Assembly (NCBI GenBank): GCA_036985715.1
Contig: BTQE01000051.1
Location: 1 to 21,939 of the forward strand
Direction: 5' to 3'
Length of the DNA stretch: 21,939 bases
Source of the DNA: SMXL01 sp036985715
GTDB taxonomy: Bacteria > Bacteroidota > Rhodothermia > Rhodothermales > UBA10348
The position numbers and the translations under genes are program-made. Shown here one piece after another: positions 1 to 7,571 of the stretch (the first letter of the stretch is position 1; the number at the start of each line of letters is the position of its first letter). The notes beneath the pieces were generated by a model. The model was not told where the DNA came from and ran no database searches. It saw only the letters and a program-made list of their open reading frames with translations.

Positions 1-1761
1 AATAAAGGTGATACCTGTAATCAGATATCCGACACCAAGAAACGGAAACGTCTGCGATCCGAACTGATCAAGCAAATGTGGCAAGTGACGCCATCGTAGG
101 AACTGGGAGAAATACGGCCGATTGTCGGTTGCCGGACGAATGTCGAAGTCGTAGGCCTCGTAGAGCTGGTACCGCTCGCCTGAGAGCAGCTGATCCACAT
201 ACTCGAAAAAGCGCTCGTCCTGGACAGCGTTGAACACTTCTCGTTCCGCCCGAGCGAGACCGGGAAGAAGAAGCGGATCAAAAGACGCACGACGCGAGAA
301 GGCACGAATCCTTCCCACTTCGTCTGCTGTGAAAGCTGATCGGTGAACAACAATCGTTACGGATCCCCAGCTACGGACGGCCGTCAGATGGTCTGCTGTG
401 TTTGTTACGCCTGCTTCTTCGAGAACTTCAACCAAACTTGCCAGCATTTTCAGAATGTACCGGTATGGGTAATCCATCCACACGGTAATGCTGAGCGCGC
501 CGGTGGAACTCAGCCGATCCCACATCGCACGAAGACCTTGCTTCGTCAGCAGGTACTGCTCCTGCATCGCGGATAATCCCACAGTGCCGCCAAAAGCTCC
601 TACGGCCGGGATGGTTATCACATCGTAGCTCGACGTATCGGTAGCCAACATGGCCCGCGGCTCCAGCTTGAGGACGGTAACTTCGTCCCGATAGAAAAGC
701 GAATCGGTAAATCCAGCCAGCTCAGAGCGCATAAGCCCGACCAGAGATTCATGGGGCTCTACCGCCACAATCCGCGTGGCGCCGTTCGCTAATGCGTGGG
801 CAATTGCCTCTCCTGTTCCTGCGTTTAAAGCCAGGACCGATCTTCTCTTACGGATGACGTACGGTAACGCAGAAGTTGTGCGGTCCAGAATGTGAATACT
901 GTCCTCCGGCGTCCAGGCCGTAACAGGTCCAACCCAGTCTCCGTTGTTGAAGACACCTAGTTGGGCTGGAATATCAGCCGGATTACTCAGACTCATTCCG
1001 GGAGCGAAGCGGAGCGCTGAGGAGGACACTACCTGCAGAAGTCCTTGAGGACTGTTGCGCTCCAACTCGATCCGAGCGTCGGGTAGTGTAAGGGTTCGGC
1101 TCAAGCTCTTGTATTGAGACAGAATGAGCTCCGGACGAACCAGTAGGGCAACGTACACCAGCGTCAACGCAAGAATTCCGAGCGCGACGGGCATGCGCGC
1201 TTTTTGCTTCGGTATGATGAGTAGGCCGGCTACAACGGCCAGAAGCCCTGCAAGCGCGGGCAATTGTTCGGCGTCGACCGTCCAGAGCAAGACGAGAGCT
1301 ACCAGGCCGCCCACCCCCGATCCAAGCAAATTGGCGAAATAGTACCGCCCTATTTCTTCGACGTGCTTTATCAAGGTGAGGCCTATTGCAAGCGCCGCAA
1401 AGAAGAACGGAATAAAGAAGAGTAGATAGCTGAGGAATAGAGATGCAACCTGAGCAGCGTCCACAAACAACAGATACGAGTCAAAACGGGCAACCGCGGT
1501 TTGCGATAATCCGAAGACCCAGGCCATCGAGGCACCACTCGCCATCATGAGCGCAGGCAGGAGCGAATCGAATCGATCGAGCAACCACTTCCGCGCGAGT
1601 GCAATTACCGTCCCACTTGCTCCGAAACCCAACAGCGCAACCGAAATCACCATGTACGCGAAATGATACCACTGCACGATGGATAGCAGGTGCATCAGTA
1701 TCAACTGATAGGCAATGACCGCCGCTGACAGCGCTCCAATAGAAGTGTGCAGGCGAGTCAT
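1..1761 (-). CDS. Membrane-embedded spermidine-synthase-like protein (partial, C-terminus off the left edge)
   Basis: The frame is open from an ATG at 1761 to base 1 with no stop, giving 587 residues and continuing beyond the window. Residues about 8-207 form six or seven hydrophobic segments. Residues about 288-490 look like a Rossmann SAM/aminopropyltransferase fold: a glycine loop LNAGTGEA (312-319) and an acidic strand end AVEPHES (332-338). ATDNRPYF (544-551) is a motif typical of this membrane family, and a new hydrophobic stretch starts near 574. Real aminopropyltransferases have an Asp after the YDVI strand; here it reads YDVITIPAVGAFGG (379-392), so polyamine synthesis is doubtful. 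The family usually has a second membrane block after the enzyme-like domain, so several hundred residues may be missing. The gene lies 70 bp downstream of pcm on the same strand and may be co-transcribed. The family assignment is fairly sure; the substrate is unknown. Confidence 0.8.
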   Translation of the reverse strand, partial: MTRLHTSIGALSAAVIAYQLILMHLLSIVQWYHFAYMVISVALLGFGASGTVIALARKWLLDRFDSLLPALMMASGASMAWVFGLSQTAVARFDSYLLFVDAAQVASLFLSYLLFFIPFFFAALAIGLTLIKHVEEIGRYYFANLLGSGVGGLVALVLLWTVDAEQLPALAGLLAVVAGLLIIPKQKARMPVALGILALTLVYVALLVRPELILSQYKSLSRTLTLPDARIELERNSPQGLLQVVSSSALRFAPGMSLSNPADIPAQLGVFNNGDWVGPVTAWTPEDSIHILDRTTSALPYVIRKRRSVLALNAGTGEAIAHALANGATRIVAVEPHESLVGLMRSELAGFTDSLFYRDEVTVLKLEPRAMLATDTSSYDVITIPAVGAFGGTVGLSAMQEQYLLTKQGLRAMWDRLSSTGALSITVWMDYPYRYILKMLASLVEVLEEAGVTNTADHLTAVRSWGSVTIVVHRSAFTADEVGRIRAFSRRASFDPLLLPGLARAEREVFNAVQDERFFEYVDQLLSGERYQLYEAYDFDIRPATDNRPYFSQFLRWRHLPHLLDQFGSQTFPFLGVGYLITGITFI

Positions 1762-1766
1762 CTAAG

Positions 1767-1778
1767 AGCGTGAACGCT
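1767..1778. repeat. Short inverted repeat before the spermidine-synthase-like start
   Basis: AGCGT-GA-ACGCT is a perfect 5-bp inverted repeat with a 2-base centre. It ends 5 bases before the start codon, where a ribosome binding site would sit. It could be an operator or simply chance. Confidence 0.25.
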
Positions 1779-1787
1779 TCATCTCCA

Positions 1788-1796
1788 TCTATAGCA
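1788..1796 (-). promoter_or_regulatory. Extended -10 promoter candidate for the spermidine-synthase-like gene
   Basis: On the minus strand the sequence reads TGCTATAGA, an extended -10 form (TGnTATA), 26 bases upstream of the ATG at 1761. No good -35 is visible, which is tolerated for extended -10 promoters. It would give the gene its own transcript besides read-through from pcm. Confidence 0.3.
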
Positions 1797-1831
1797 TACG
1801 TGATTTTTGTTTCATAAATAGGCGGAATCGC

Positions 1832-2527
1832 TTATTTCAGGCGCGTGAAGGGCACGAAAACGACAGGCATCATGCTCTTCGTCGTCGTGCGCCCTTCCTT
1901 CTTCTGCACGAGCATGAGCGACTGTGTGAAAAACGGGGATCCAACAGGAATGACCATCCTGCCTCCGTCTTTCAACTGCCGTATTAGAGGCGGCGGAATG
2001 TGCTCGGCCGCTGCCGTCACAATGATGGCGTCGAACGGCGCATATTCTTTCCACCCGTAATATCCATCCGCATTCTTGGTTCGAATGTTGTCATACCCGA
2101 GACTGCGAATCCTCTCACTGGAAGCTTTTGCGAGCTCGGGTACAATCTCTATGGAATAGACCTCGTCAATAATTTCCGCGAGAACGGCTGCCTGGTAACC
2201 CGATCCTGTTCCGACTTCAAGTACACGATCGCCGGGTTCGAGCTCAAGCAGTTCCGTCATGTAGGCAACAATGAAGGGTTGCGAGATAGTCTGCCCGTAT
2301 CCGATAGCCAGCGGCCGATCGTCATAAGCCGATTCAACGTATTTCTCCGGCACCAGACGATGCCGCGGCACGGTTCTCATTGCGCGCAGTACGGCCTCGT
2401 CCGTGATTCCTCGACGGACGATCTGTGTCTCGACCATTCTTGCCCTCCTGGTCTCAAACTCCTGGCCGTATGAAGACGCAAATGCAATGACCAATAAACC
2501 GATGACTGCGACTATGATTTTCTTCAT
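1832..2527 (-). CDS. pcm: Exported protein-L-isoaspartate O-methyltransferase
   Basis: This 231-residue protein uses S-adenosylmethionine to methylate isoaspartyl residues in aged proteins so that they can return to aspartate. Family marks are GYGQTISQP (76-84, with the conserved Ser82), the SAM-binding loop LEVGTGSGYQAA (103-114) and DGYYGW (154-159). The length is normal for the bacterial enzyme once an extra N-terminus is removed. Residues 1-22 (MKKIIVAVIGLLVIAFASSYGQ) look like a cleavable signal peptide: a Lys pair, a hydrophobic core and small residues near the cut. It would therefore act outside the cytoplasm, where the SAM supply is unclear; a membrane anchor with the domain facing the cytoplasm is the alternative. 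The start codon overlaps the stop of the upstream CHAD gene as ATGA, so translation is probably coupled. The enzyme identity is secure; the location is inferred. Confidence 0.93.
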   Translation of the reverse strand: MKKIIVAVIGLLVIAFASSYGQEFETRRARMVETQIVRRGITDEAVLRAMRTVPRHRLVPEKYVESAYDDRPLAIGYGQTISQPFIVAYMTELLELEPGDRVLEVGTGSGYQAAVLAEIIDEVYSIEIVPELAKASSERIRSLGYDNIRTKNADGYYGWKEYAPFDAIIVTAAAEHIPPPLIRQLKDGGRMVIPVGSPFFTQSLMLVQKKEGRTTTKSMMPVVFVPFTRLK

Positions 2528-3423
2528 GATATCACGTCAATTTCGGCTCCCCAGTAAACGTGGACGCGCTCAAGGAGAGGTACGGGATTCCAAACGGAAA
2601 TCGCCTCCCCGATCGGTATGGACTTGGCTCGTAGTTCGGCGCGCTTCTCTTTGATTTGTTCCTGAACCCAGACGGATGCGTTCCGGTCGTCTTCCTGGGG
2701 TGTCATCTCGTATAAAGCCTCACTCAGAGTAAATAAATCTCGTTCATTGCCCAGATGATCCGTCAGTCTGAACACCGTCTCCTTGTACGGAGTCATCTCT
2801 TCAAGCCACAGAGGCTTCAGAAGGCGAGTGTGGTACCAATGGTTCTTCGCGCTTTTTCGCCACTCGTGATAGTTCTCCGTTGTCGGATCCGCTCGCGCTC
2901 TACGCATAGCTTTCACGACGCGCCGGTACGCTTTGAAAAACCCTTCCTGCAAGAACACGCTGCACACAGCGTCGAGTTGCCACTTCAGAACGCGTTCCCG
3001 ACCCGAGACAAACCGTTCTTTCGTCTTCTTAAGGCGCCCGTCAATTCCACCTTCCCTTTTTTCCACGACTCGGCAACGGGAAACCAGGAAATCACGGAAG
3101 ATCGGCATCGTATCAGGATACGCGACGCTACCAACGATTTGATCGAAGACTTCGATTGTGATCTGCGCATCCCTGACATCCGAAAGCAGCACAGACGTAT
3201 CTCTATACCACTCTTTTTCCATTCGTACTTCATCACTCCTGCCAGGATAGACCAGGCGCAGGAGCGCTCTCATTTTCTTGCAGCGTTTCCGGAGGTCATG
3301 AACGGCCTCGACGGGCCCACTCTCAACAGCCTTGATTCGAGCGAGTCCTTCATCCAGCTGTTCCATAGCAATCTGCTGGACCGTTTCTCTCAGAGAGATA
3401 TTCGGGTCAAAAGCATAGCTCAT
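2524..3423 (-). CDS. CHAD-domain protein
   Basis: This 299-residue soluble, mostly helical and strongly basic protein has the two-repeat CHAD layout. Repeat one has VHDLRKRCKKMRALLRLV (41-58) followed by LSDVRDAQITIEVF (80-93). Repeat two has YHEWRKSAKNHWYHTRLL (185-202) followed by LGNERDLFTLSEAL (224-237). CHAD domains carry conserved His, Lys and Arg residues that bind phosphate-rich ligands; known members associate with inorganic polyphosphate granules. No CYTH triphosphatase domain is fused or adjacent. The ATG at 3423 is fixed by an in-frame TGA only two codons upstream. It is the first gene of a probable operon with pcm (ATGA overlap) and the membrane gene beyond. The link between polyphosphate and protein repair is inference. 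Confidence 0.88.
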   Translation of the reverse strand: MSYAFDPNISLRETVQQIAMEQLDEGLARIKAVESGPVEAVHDLRKRCKKMRALLRLVYPGRSDEVRMEKEWYRDTSVLLSDVRDAQITIEVFDQIVGSVAYPDTMPIFRDFLVSRCRVVEKREGGIDGRLKKTKERFVSGRERVLKWQLDAVCSVFLQEGFFKAYRRVVKAMRRARADPTTENYHEWRKSAKNHWYHTRLLKPLWLEEMTPYKETVFRLTDHLGNERDLFTLSEALYEMTPQEDDRNASVWVQEQIKEKRAELRAKSIPIGEAISVWNPVPLLERVHVYWGAEIDVIS

Positions 3424-3490
3424 TTTTCAATGGTGGACCTTGTGGCCTTCGTCGCCTGCCAGAAAAGAAAGATACCCGAGAGCATGAAAA

Positions 3491-3541
3491 AAGATCGTTG
3501 TATACCGCTCGTCCTCAAATCTTCAAAGCTCGTACGATCTT
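3491..3541. repeat. Inverted repeat bracketing the CHAD promoter candidate
   Basis: AAGATCGT at 3491-3498 is exactly mirrored by ACGATCTT at 3534-3541. The two arms flank the -35 and -10 candidates. It could be a pair of regulator half-sites; an 8-bp match at this distance can also occur by chance. Confidence 0.25.
3499..3526 (-). promoter_or_regulatory. Promoter candidate for the CHAD-pcm operon
   Basis: On the minus strand TTGAAG (3521-3526) and TATACA (3499-3504) are separated by 16 bp, close to a sigma-70 type pattern, and lie about 75 bases upstream of the CHAD ATG. Bacteroidota-type consensus (TTTG / TAnnTTTG) is not matched, so this depends on the host's sigma factor. Confidence 0.4.
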
Positions 3542-3850
3542 AAGTTCCTACAAGTGTAACTGGTCTTCCCCGATAAAACGGAGAATGAGTTAAGCCCTAT
3601 TGTTTCTCAAACCGAGTAAATCGACCATGAAACCGTAGACCGATTCTATGCTGAGGGGTAGGGCATCAACAAATCTCAGGCCGTTAGTCGAGCTTTGCGA
3701 GCTTCGTTCCCATATCCTATGTAGCTCGAAAAACGAGTTTTCGGCCCCTTTTGGACCCTTTATCAGTTTTTTGTTTTCCAAATCCAGGAGATCCGTGCTG
3801 GCCCCTGACAGCCGTTTGATATGTCACTCGCTGGCTATTTTTGTGACTTT

Positions 3851-4192
3851 CTATTGTGTATTCGGCCGAAGGATTTCGCAGGGCATGACCGACAGGAGAC
3901 ACTTGTCGATCTTCAGTGCTAGACTCGGTCTAAGGAGGGCCTCCGTTTGGCGAACCTCCATCATCTTATCTGCTAGATATCTGTTCATGTCATCTGTTGC
4001 ACGAATTATTACACGCGAAAGCACAGCCATCTTCCACCCGACTGAACCATCCTGCCAATCAAACTGGTCGGTCGTGAGAGCAACGACACTTTCAGGAATT
4101 TGAGACTGGGCTCAGGTGACCTGTATCGTGGTGGCTAAGACAAGCAGGAAGGCTGTTAGCAGCCTCACAAGTGCGGATAACTTGAATGCCAT
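3851..4192 (-). pseudogene. Remnant of a secreted-protein gene, possibly cupin-like
   Basis: From the ATG at 4192 the minus strand encodes a good signal-peptide-like stretch (MAFKLSALVRLLTAFLLVLA...), then a TGA at 4114-4112. The same frame then continues without a break for 86 codons to a TAG at 3851. Residues just after the stop, including IPESVVALTTDQFDWQ and VGWKMAVL, resemble the beginning of exported cupin proteins as I remember them. The expected histidine-rich cupin core does not follow, so there is probably also a frameshift or deletion. An in-frame stop exactly at the signal-peptide boundary, with the reading frame kept open on both sides, argues for a decayed gene (for example TGG to TGA). 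The family guess is weak. Confidence 0.35.
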
Positions 4193-4403
4193 GGCAAAAA
4201 CCTCAACTAGACAGGCAGACAAATTCAGCTCGAGAGACAATACTCAGAAGAAACTGGAAGTGGCCCGAGGTTGCCTGGTTTCGAAAGGAAAATTGCGAAA
4301 ATCTTGGTTTCAATAAGTCCTGCTCGTGTAAACCAGATAGAGTTGTAGTTAGAATATGTACCCACCAACAAAACAGTGTTTTCTAAGTTATAATCATATA
4401 TTA

Positions 4404-4420
4404 ACCTTATATAATAAGGT
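4404..4420. repeat. AT-rich dyad
   Basis: ACCTTA (4404-4409) and TAAGGT (4415-4420) form a perfect inverted repeat around TATAA, in the most AT-rich part of the intergenic stretch upstream of the gene remnant. It could be an old operator; no intact gene beside it starts here. Confidence 0.25.
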
Positions 4421-4547
4421 AACCGATCGATATAATCTCTGTTTTAGAGGTATTTAAATGGTGTCGCGTTTAGTCACTCATGATCCTCCAGAGAAATTGC
4501 TATGCGTTAACGTAGCCACAACATCCCCATTGGATGCCACCTGACTA

Positions 4548-7226
4548 CTACCTTGCCAGATCCAGCACCCAGATGTCGCTCTCGATTTCGGATATGGTGT
4601 AATAGATACGATGATCGTCGACCGCTGATAAGCCAAGCCCCGTTTCAACGCCTGTCAAGTCAACAATCATGCGCGGCAATCCTCCGTCCGCAGAGACCGC
4701 CCAGAAGGACTCATTCCCTTCATTGTTTACAGCCCTGAAATAGATCGTATTCCCGTCTCTGGACCAGTTGGCGACCGACGTACCTAAGGAGCTGACGGAT
4801 CTGAACGCATCCTTGTGTTCAACGTCTGCGATCGTTCGTGACTGCCCGGTCTCTGGATCCCATAGATATAAATTTTGAAAGGAGAAGTATGCGAGCAGGT
4901 TTCGAGCGGCGGACCACCGAGCACCAATCAGAAGCTCCTCAATAATTACCTCCGGAGTTCCCCAGTTTCCACTGGAATCGCGATTACTTCGAACGAGCTC
5001 AAATCCACCTTCTACTGCGGCAAAGCGGTGAAATGCTATGGTGTTTTCGTCGACAAGCCAGAACGGCCACATTCCGTGAACCGGTTCGTCTGACACAATT
5101 TCATAAGTCAGACCGTCATCTGACACAATGCCTATATCCCTGCTGCCTTCCCTAAATGTGTGAAACGCGAGTTCGTCAGTGTAAGGGGACCAATCATAGA
5201 GAAAATCCGGTTCATCCCGGGACGTAACCTGAAAAGCTGTACCGCCGGAAAGCGGCATCACGAACAAGTGCGCCAGCCCCCGCGCATTGGAGTCGTACGC
5301 TAATCGTGTGCCATCCGGAGAGATGTCGATTCCTTCGATAACCTGGTCACCGCTGGTGATCGGGATCGCATCCCGGGCCGACGCTACGGCGCCCGATTTA
5401 AGCTCCGAAGCCCATATATTCTGCCGATAACTTAGCTCCCCCGCGACCAGACGCAAGCCGTCGTTCGACAGATCTATCGAATGCAGATTGAGTCCGGTTG
5501 TCAAGCGTTCAGGGCGTCCAATCGCCTCCCCTGTCCCGGAAATCGCTTGCCTGTACACGTCAAGACCACCCCCCTGATTTGAGATATAAAAAAGAGCTGA
5601 TGCATCAGGAGCCCACTTGGGGCTTAGATCCATGAACTCTTCCGTAGTGATCCGTCGCCGCGTACCCTCGGTAGTGTCCATCAGCCAGATCGATGTCGGT
5701 GCAATATTGGTTCCTCTAGTAGCATGACCGGTGTTCAACCTGACCACCGCCAGATACTTACCATCCGGTGACCACGAGAGCGAATGTGATCTGTAGAATG
5801 GTACAGAGAGATATGGCGAACTCGCCCCTAACTGAAGTACGTGAACACTGTCATTGTTTGATGTGTAGGCGATCGCCTTACCCGTAGGAGACCACGTCGG
5901 ATACTGATAGAAGGCTGTCTCTGGAACCGGTTTGATGATAGGTCTCGGAATGCCACCGAGAGCCTCCACCGTAAATATTGACCCGCCGGATTCAAACAGG
6001 ACAAGGTTCCCATCCGGTGAATAAGACGGATAATTTTCATCCTTCTCGGAACCCTCCACGAGCCTTTTAGGAGGTCCGCCCTCGATCAACCTGTAGTACA
6101 GACGCTTATCGTAGGTTTTTCCAGCCGCGTAGACAATGTGATCTCCGGCAGGATGAATCGACGGGTACATCACAGTGACCGGCTCAATGGTGACCCGATT
6201 CATCGCCGTAACGTATGGGGCGTCGGAACCACCTTCCCCGCTGGTCGCAACCCAAGTCGCGACTGAGGCCAGAATTGCCGTCGCGACGAAGGCTACCGGC
6301 AGCAACCACCTACGCGGTGACTCAGCATCAACTTTTTCGACAACTGCTGTTTGGTTCGCGACACCGCTCCCTGCACTGTGCTTCAGTTCACGCACATCCA
6401 TGCCGTCCAAATCTGCGATCAGGTCGTCCGCATGTTGGTAACGGTGTTTGGCGTCCTTTGCCAGGCACTTTTCAACAATACGTTCAAGCTCCATCGGAAC
6501 ACCCGTTCGTAATGCCGTAAGCGGTTCGGGCTCCTGATTCAGAATTTCGTAGACGACGGCCTGTTCGTAATCTCCAGGAAAGGGATGTTTTCCGGAAACC
6601 ATTTCGTAGAGCACCACGCCGAGCGACCAGAGATCAGTCCGCGAATCGACCTCCTCGCCCCGCGCCTGTTCAGGGCTCATATAGGAGACTGTCCCCATCG
6701 TCGCCCCCATTCGGGTGAGCTTGGTAGACGCGGCGGTTTGGGCAAGGCCAAAGTCAAGGACTTTGGCCGAGTCCTTCGTCGTCAGCATGACATTCTGACT
6801 CTTGATGTCCCGGTGAACGATATTTTTCTCGTGAGCAGCGTCAAGGCCACTGGCTATTTCACTGGCGATGCGGACAGCTTCTTCGAGCCTGAGCGGTCCT
6901 TTCTCAATTCGTCCACTAAGCGTATCGCCATCGATGTACTCCATCGCGATGAACGGACTCGACTCAACGCCATGAGGGGCATCCGACGGAACCGCCTCAT
7001 CAACCTGAAACACACTCGCGATGTGAGGATGATTTAGCTGTGCGGACGCTTTCGCTTCGCGGTAGAATCGAGCGCGGTCTTCCTCGGATGCCAGCGCAGC
7101 CGACGGTAATACTTTTAATGCGACTACCCGGTCAAGCGAAGTGTCCTCGGCCTTGTATACGATTCCCATTCCCCCACGGCCGAGTTCTGCGAGAATCTTG
7201 TAGTGGGATAAGCTCTTGCCGACCAT
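4548..7226 (-). CDS. Receptor-type Ser/Thr protein kinase with PD40/WD40-like propeller (kinase 1)
   Basis: The protein has 892 residues; numbering here starts at the ATG at 7226. Residues about 9-275 are a PknB-type kinase: glycine loop LGRGGMGIVYK, ATP-binding Lys38 in VALK, catalytic HRDIKSQN (from 138), DFG (158-160) and MSPEQARG (from 183). All key residues are present, so it should be active. A single membrane span follows (about 307-328), then about 560 residues of beta-propeller-type repeats: YPSYSPDGNLVLFES, YPTWSPTGKAIAYTS, LSWSPDGKYLAV and GIDISPDGTRLAYDS. The kinase is therefore cytoplasmic and the propeller outside, as a likely sensor or protein-binding domain. A GTG lies one codon upstream, but aligning MVGKSLSHYK with the starts of the other three kinases favours the ATG. 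It is divergent from kinase 2. Ligand and substrates cannot be told. Confidence 0.93.
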   Translation of the reverse strand: MVGKSLSHYKILAELGRGGMGIVYKAEDTSLDRVVALKVLPSAALASEEDRARFYREAKASAQLNHPHIASVFQVDEAVPSDAPHGVESSPFIAMEYIDGDTLSGRIEKGPLRLEEAVRIASEIASGLDAAHEKNIVHRDIKSQNVMLTTKDSAKVLDFGLAQTAASTKLTRMGATMGTVSYMSPEQARGEEVDSRTDLWSLGVVLYEMVSGKHPFPGDYEQAVVYEILNQEPEPLTALRTGVPMELERIVEKCLAKDAKHRYQHADDLIADLDGMDVRELKHSAGSGVANQTAVVEKVDAESPRRWLLPVAFVATAILASVATWVATSGEGGSDAPYVTAMNRVTIEPVTVMYPSIHPAGDHIVYAAGKTYDKRLYYRLIEGGPPKRLVEGSEKDENYPSYSPDGNLVLFESGGSIFTVEALGGIPRPIIKPVPETAFYQYPTWSPTGKAIAYTSNNDSVHVLQLGASSPYLSVPFYRSHSLSWSPDGKYLAVVRLNTGHATRGTNIAPTSIWLMDTTEGTRRRITTEEFMDLSPKWAPDASALFYISNQGGGLDVYRQAISGTGEAIGRPERLTTGLNLHSIDLSNDGLRLVAGELSYRQNIWASELKSGAVASARDAIPITSGDQVIEGIDISPDGTRLAYDSNARGLAHLFVMPLSGGTAFQVTSRDEPDFLYDWSPYTDELAFHTFREGSRDIGIVSDDGLTYEIVSDEPVHGMWPFWLVDENTIAFHRFAAVEGGFELVRSNRDSSGNWGTPEVIIEELLIGARWSAARNLLAYFSFQNLYLWDPETGQSRTIADVEHKDAFRSVSSLGTSVANWSRDGNTIYFRAVNNEGNESFWAVSADGGLPRMIVDLTGVETGLGLSAVDDHRIYYTISEIESDIWVLDLAR

Positions 7227-7571
7227 CACGCTTTCGAGTGAGTGAGCCTAAAGAAACGCTGCTCAGAGCGAAAGTGCAATGAAAGTAGGGTACCGATATT
7301 GATTTCGGACTGAAGATCGCTGCCGTTCCATGCGATAGAAGGATTTAGACGGAAACCCCGAAAATCAAGATGTTTTTGGGCAATACGTTTTGACGATCAA
7401 AGTTCGTACTGCGCCTCCGACGGCCATGATGAAGTCGAAATGCAGGGGGACGCTGTTCAATCCGGTCATTCGAGAAACCCGAACACATTTCCTCGTTGCA
7501 AAAATAGATTCTACCTGCGACCTTTCTGATGAGAGGTGCCCGGAATCCCCTGACAGACGTATGGTGAGAGG
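7227..7571. promoter_or_regulatory. Shared upstream region of two divergent kinase genes
   Basis: These 345 bases separate the starts of kinases 1 and 2 and must contain both promoters. I see no convincing -35/-10 pair on either strand. A perfect dyad, TTTGA-CGA-TCAAA, lies at 7389-7401 and could be an operator. Short open frames here (for example minus strand 7365-7595, running into the kinase 2 start) show no family motif and are not called as genes. Confidence 0.4.

Larger units (their letters stand above)
3542..4547. other. Gene-poor, partly AT-rich intergenic stretch
   Basis: About 1 kb without a convincing intact gene. Open frames here, such as one of 151 codons on the plus strand from 3648, have no recognisable motif and a composition typical of chance frames. 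The stretch holds one apparent gene remnant on the minus strand (3851-4192) and a strongly AT-rich block around 4381-4460 with a dyad. Just past the stop of the kinase gene at 4548 there is a weak hairpin (CATCC 4522-4526 with GGATG 4532-4536) that lacks a T-run, so I do not call it a terminator. Confidence 0.5.

Noticed and set aside
343..576. Short plus-strand frames in 1-1761, and a 110-codon minus-strand frame at 21-353
   Set aside because: The long uninterrupted minus-strand frame from 1761 explains this DNA; the short ones are out of frame or antisense.
2000..2473. 157-codon plus-strand frame
   Set aside because: It lies wholly opposite pcm, whose SAM-binding motifs fix the coding strand.
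2755..3543. 262-codon open frame on the plus strand, antisense to the CHAD gene
   Set aside because: The minus-strand CHAD protein has clear family motifs over the same bases; the antisense peptide has none and is a shadow of it.
3648..4103. 151-codon plus-strand frame in the gene-poor stretch
   Set aside because: No recognisable motif and no promoter or ribosome site; it runs opposite to the better-supported gene remnant.
6585..7037. 150-codon plus-strand frame
   Set aside because: It is antisense to the kinase 1 catalytic domain and has no features of its own.
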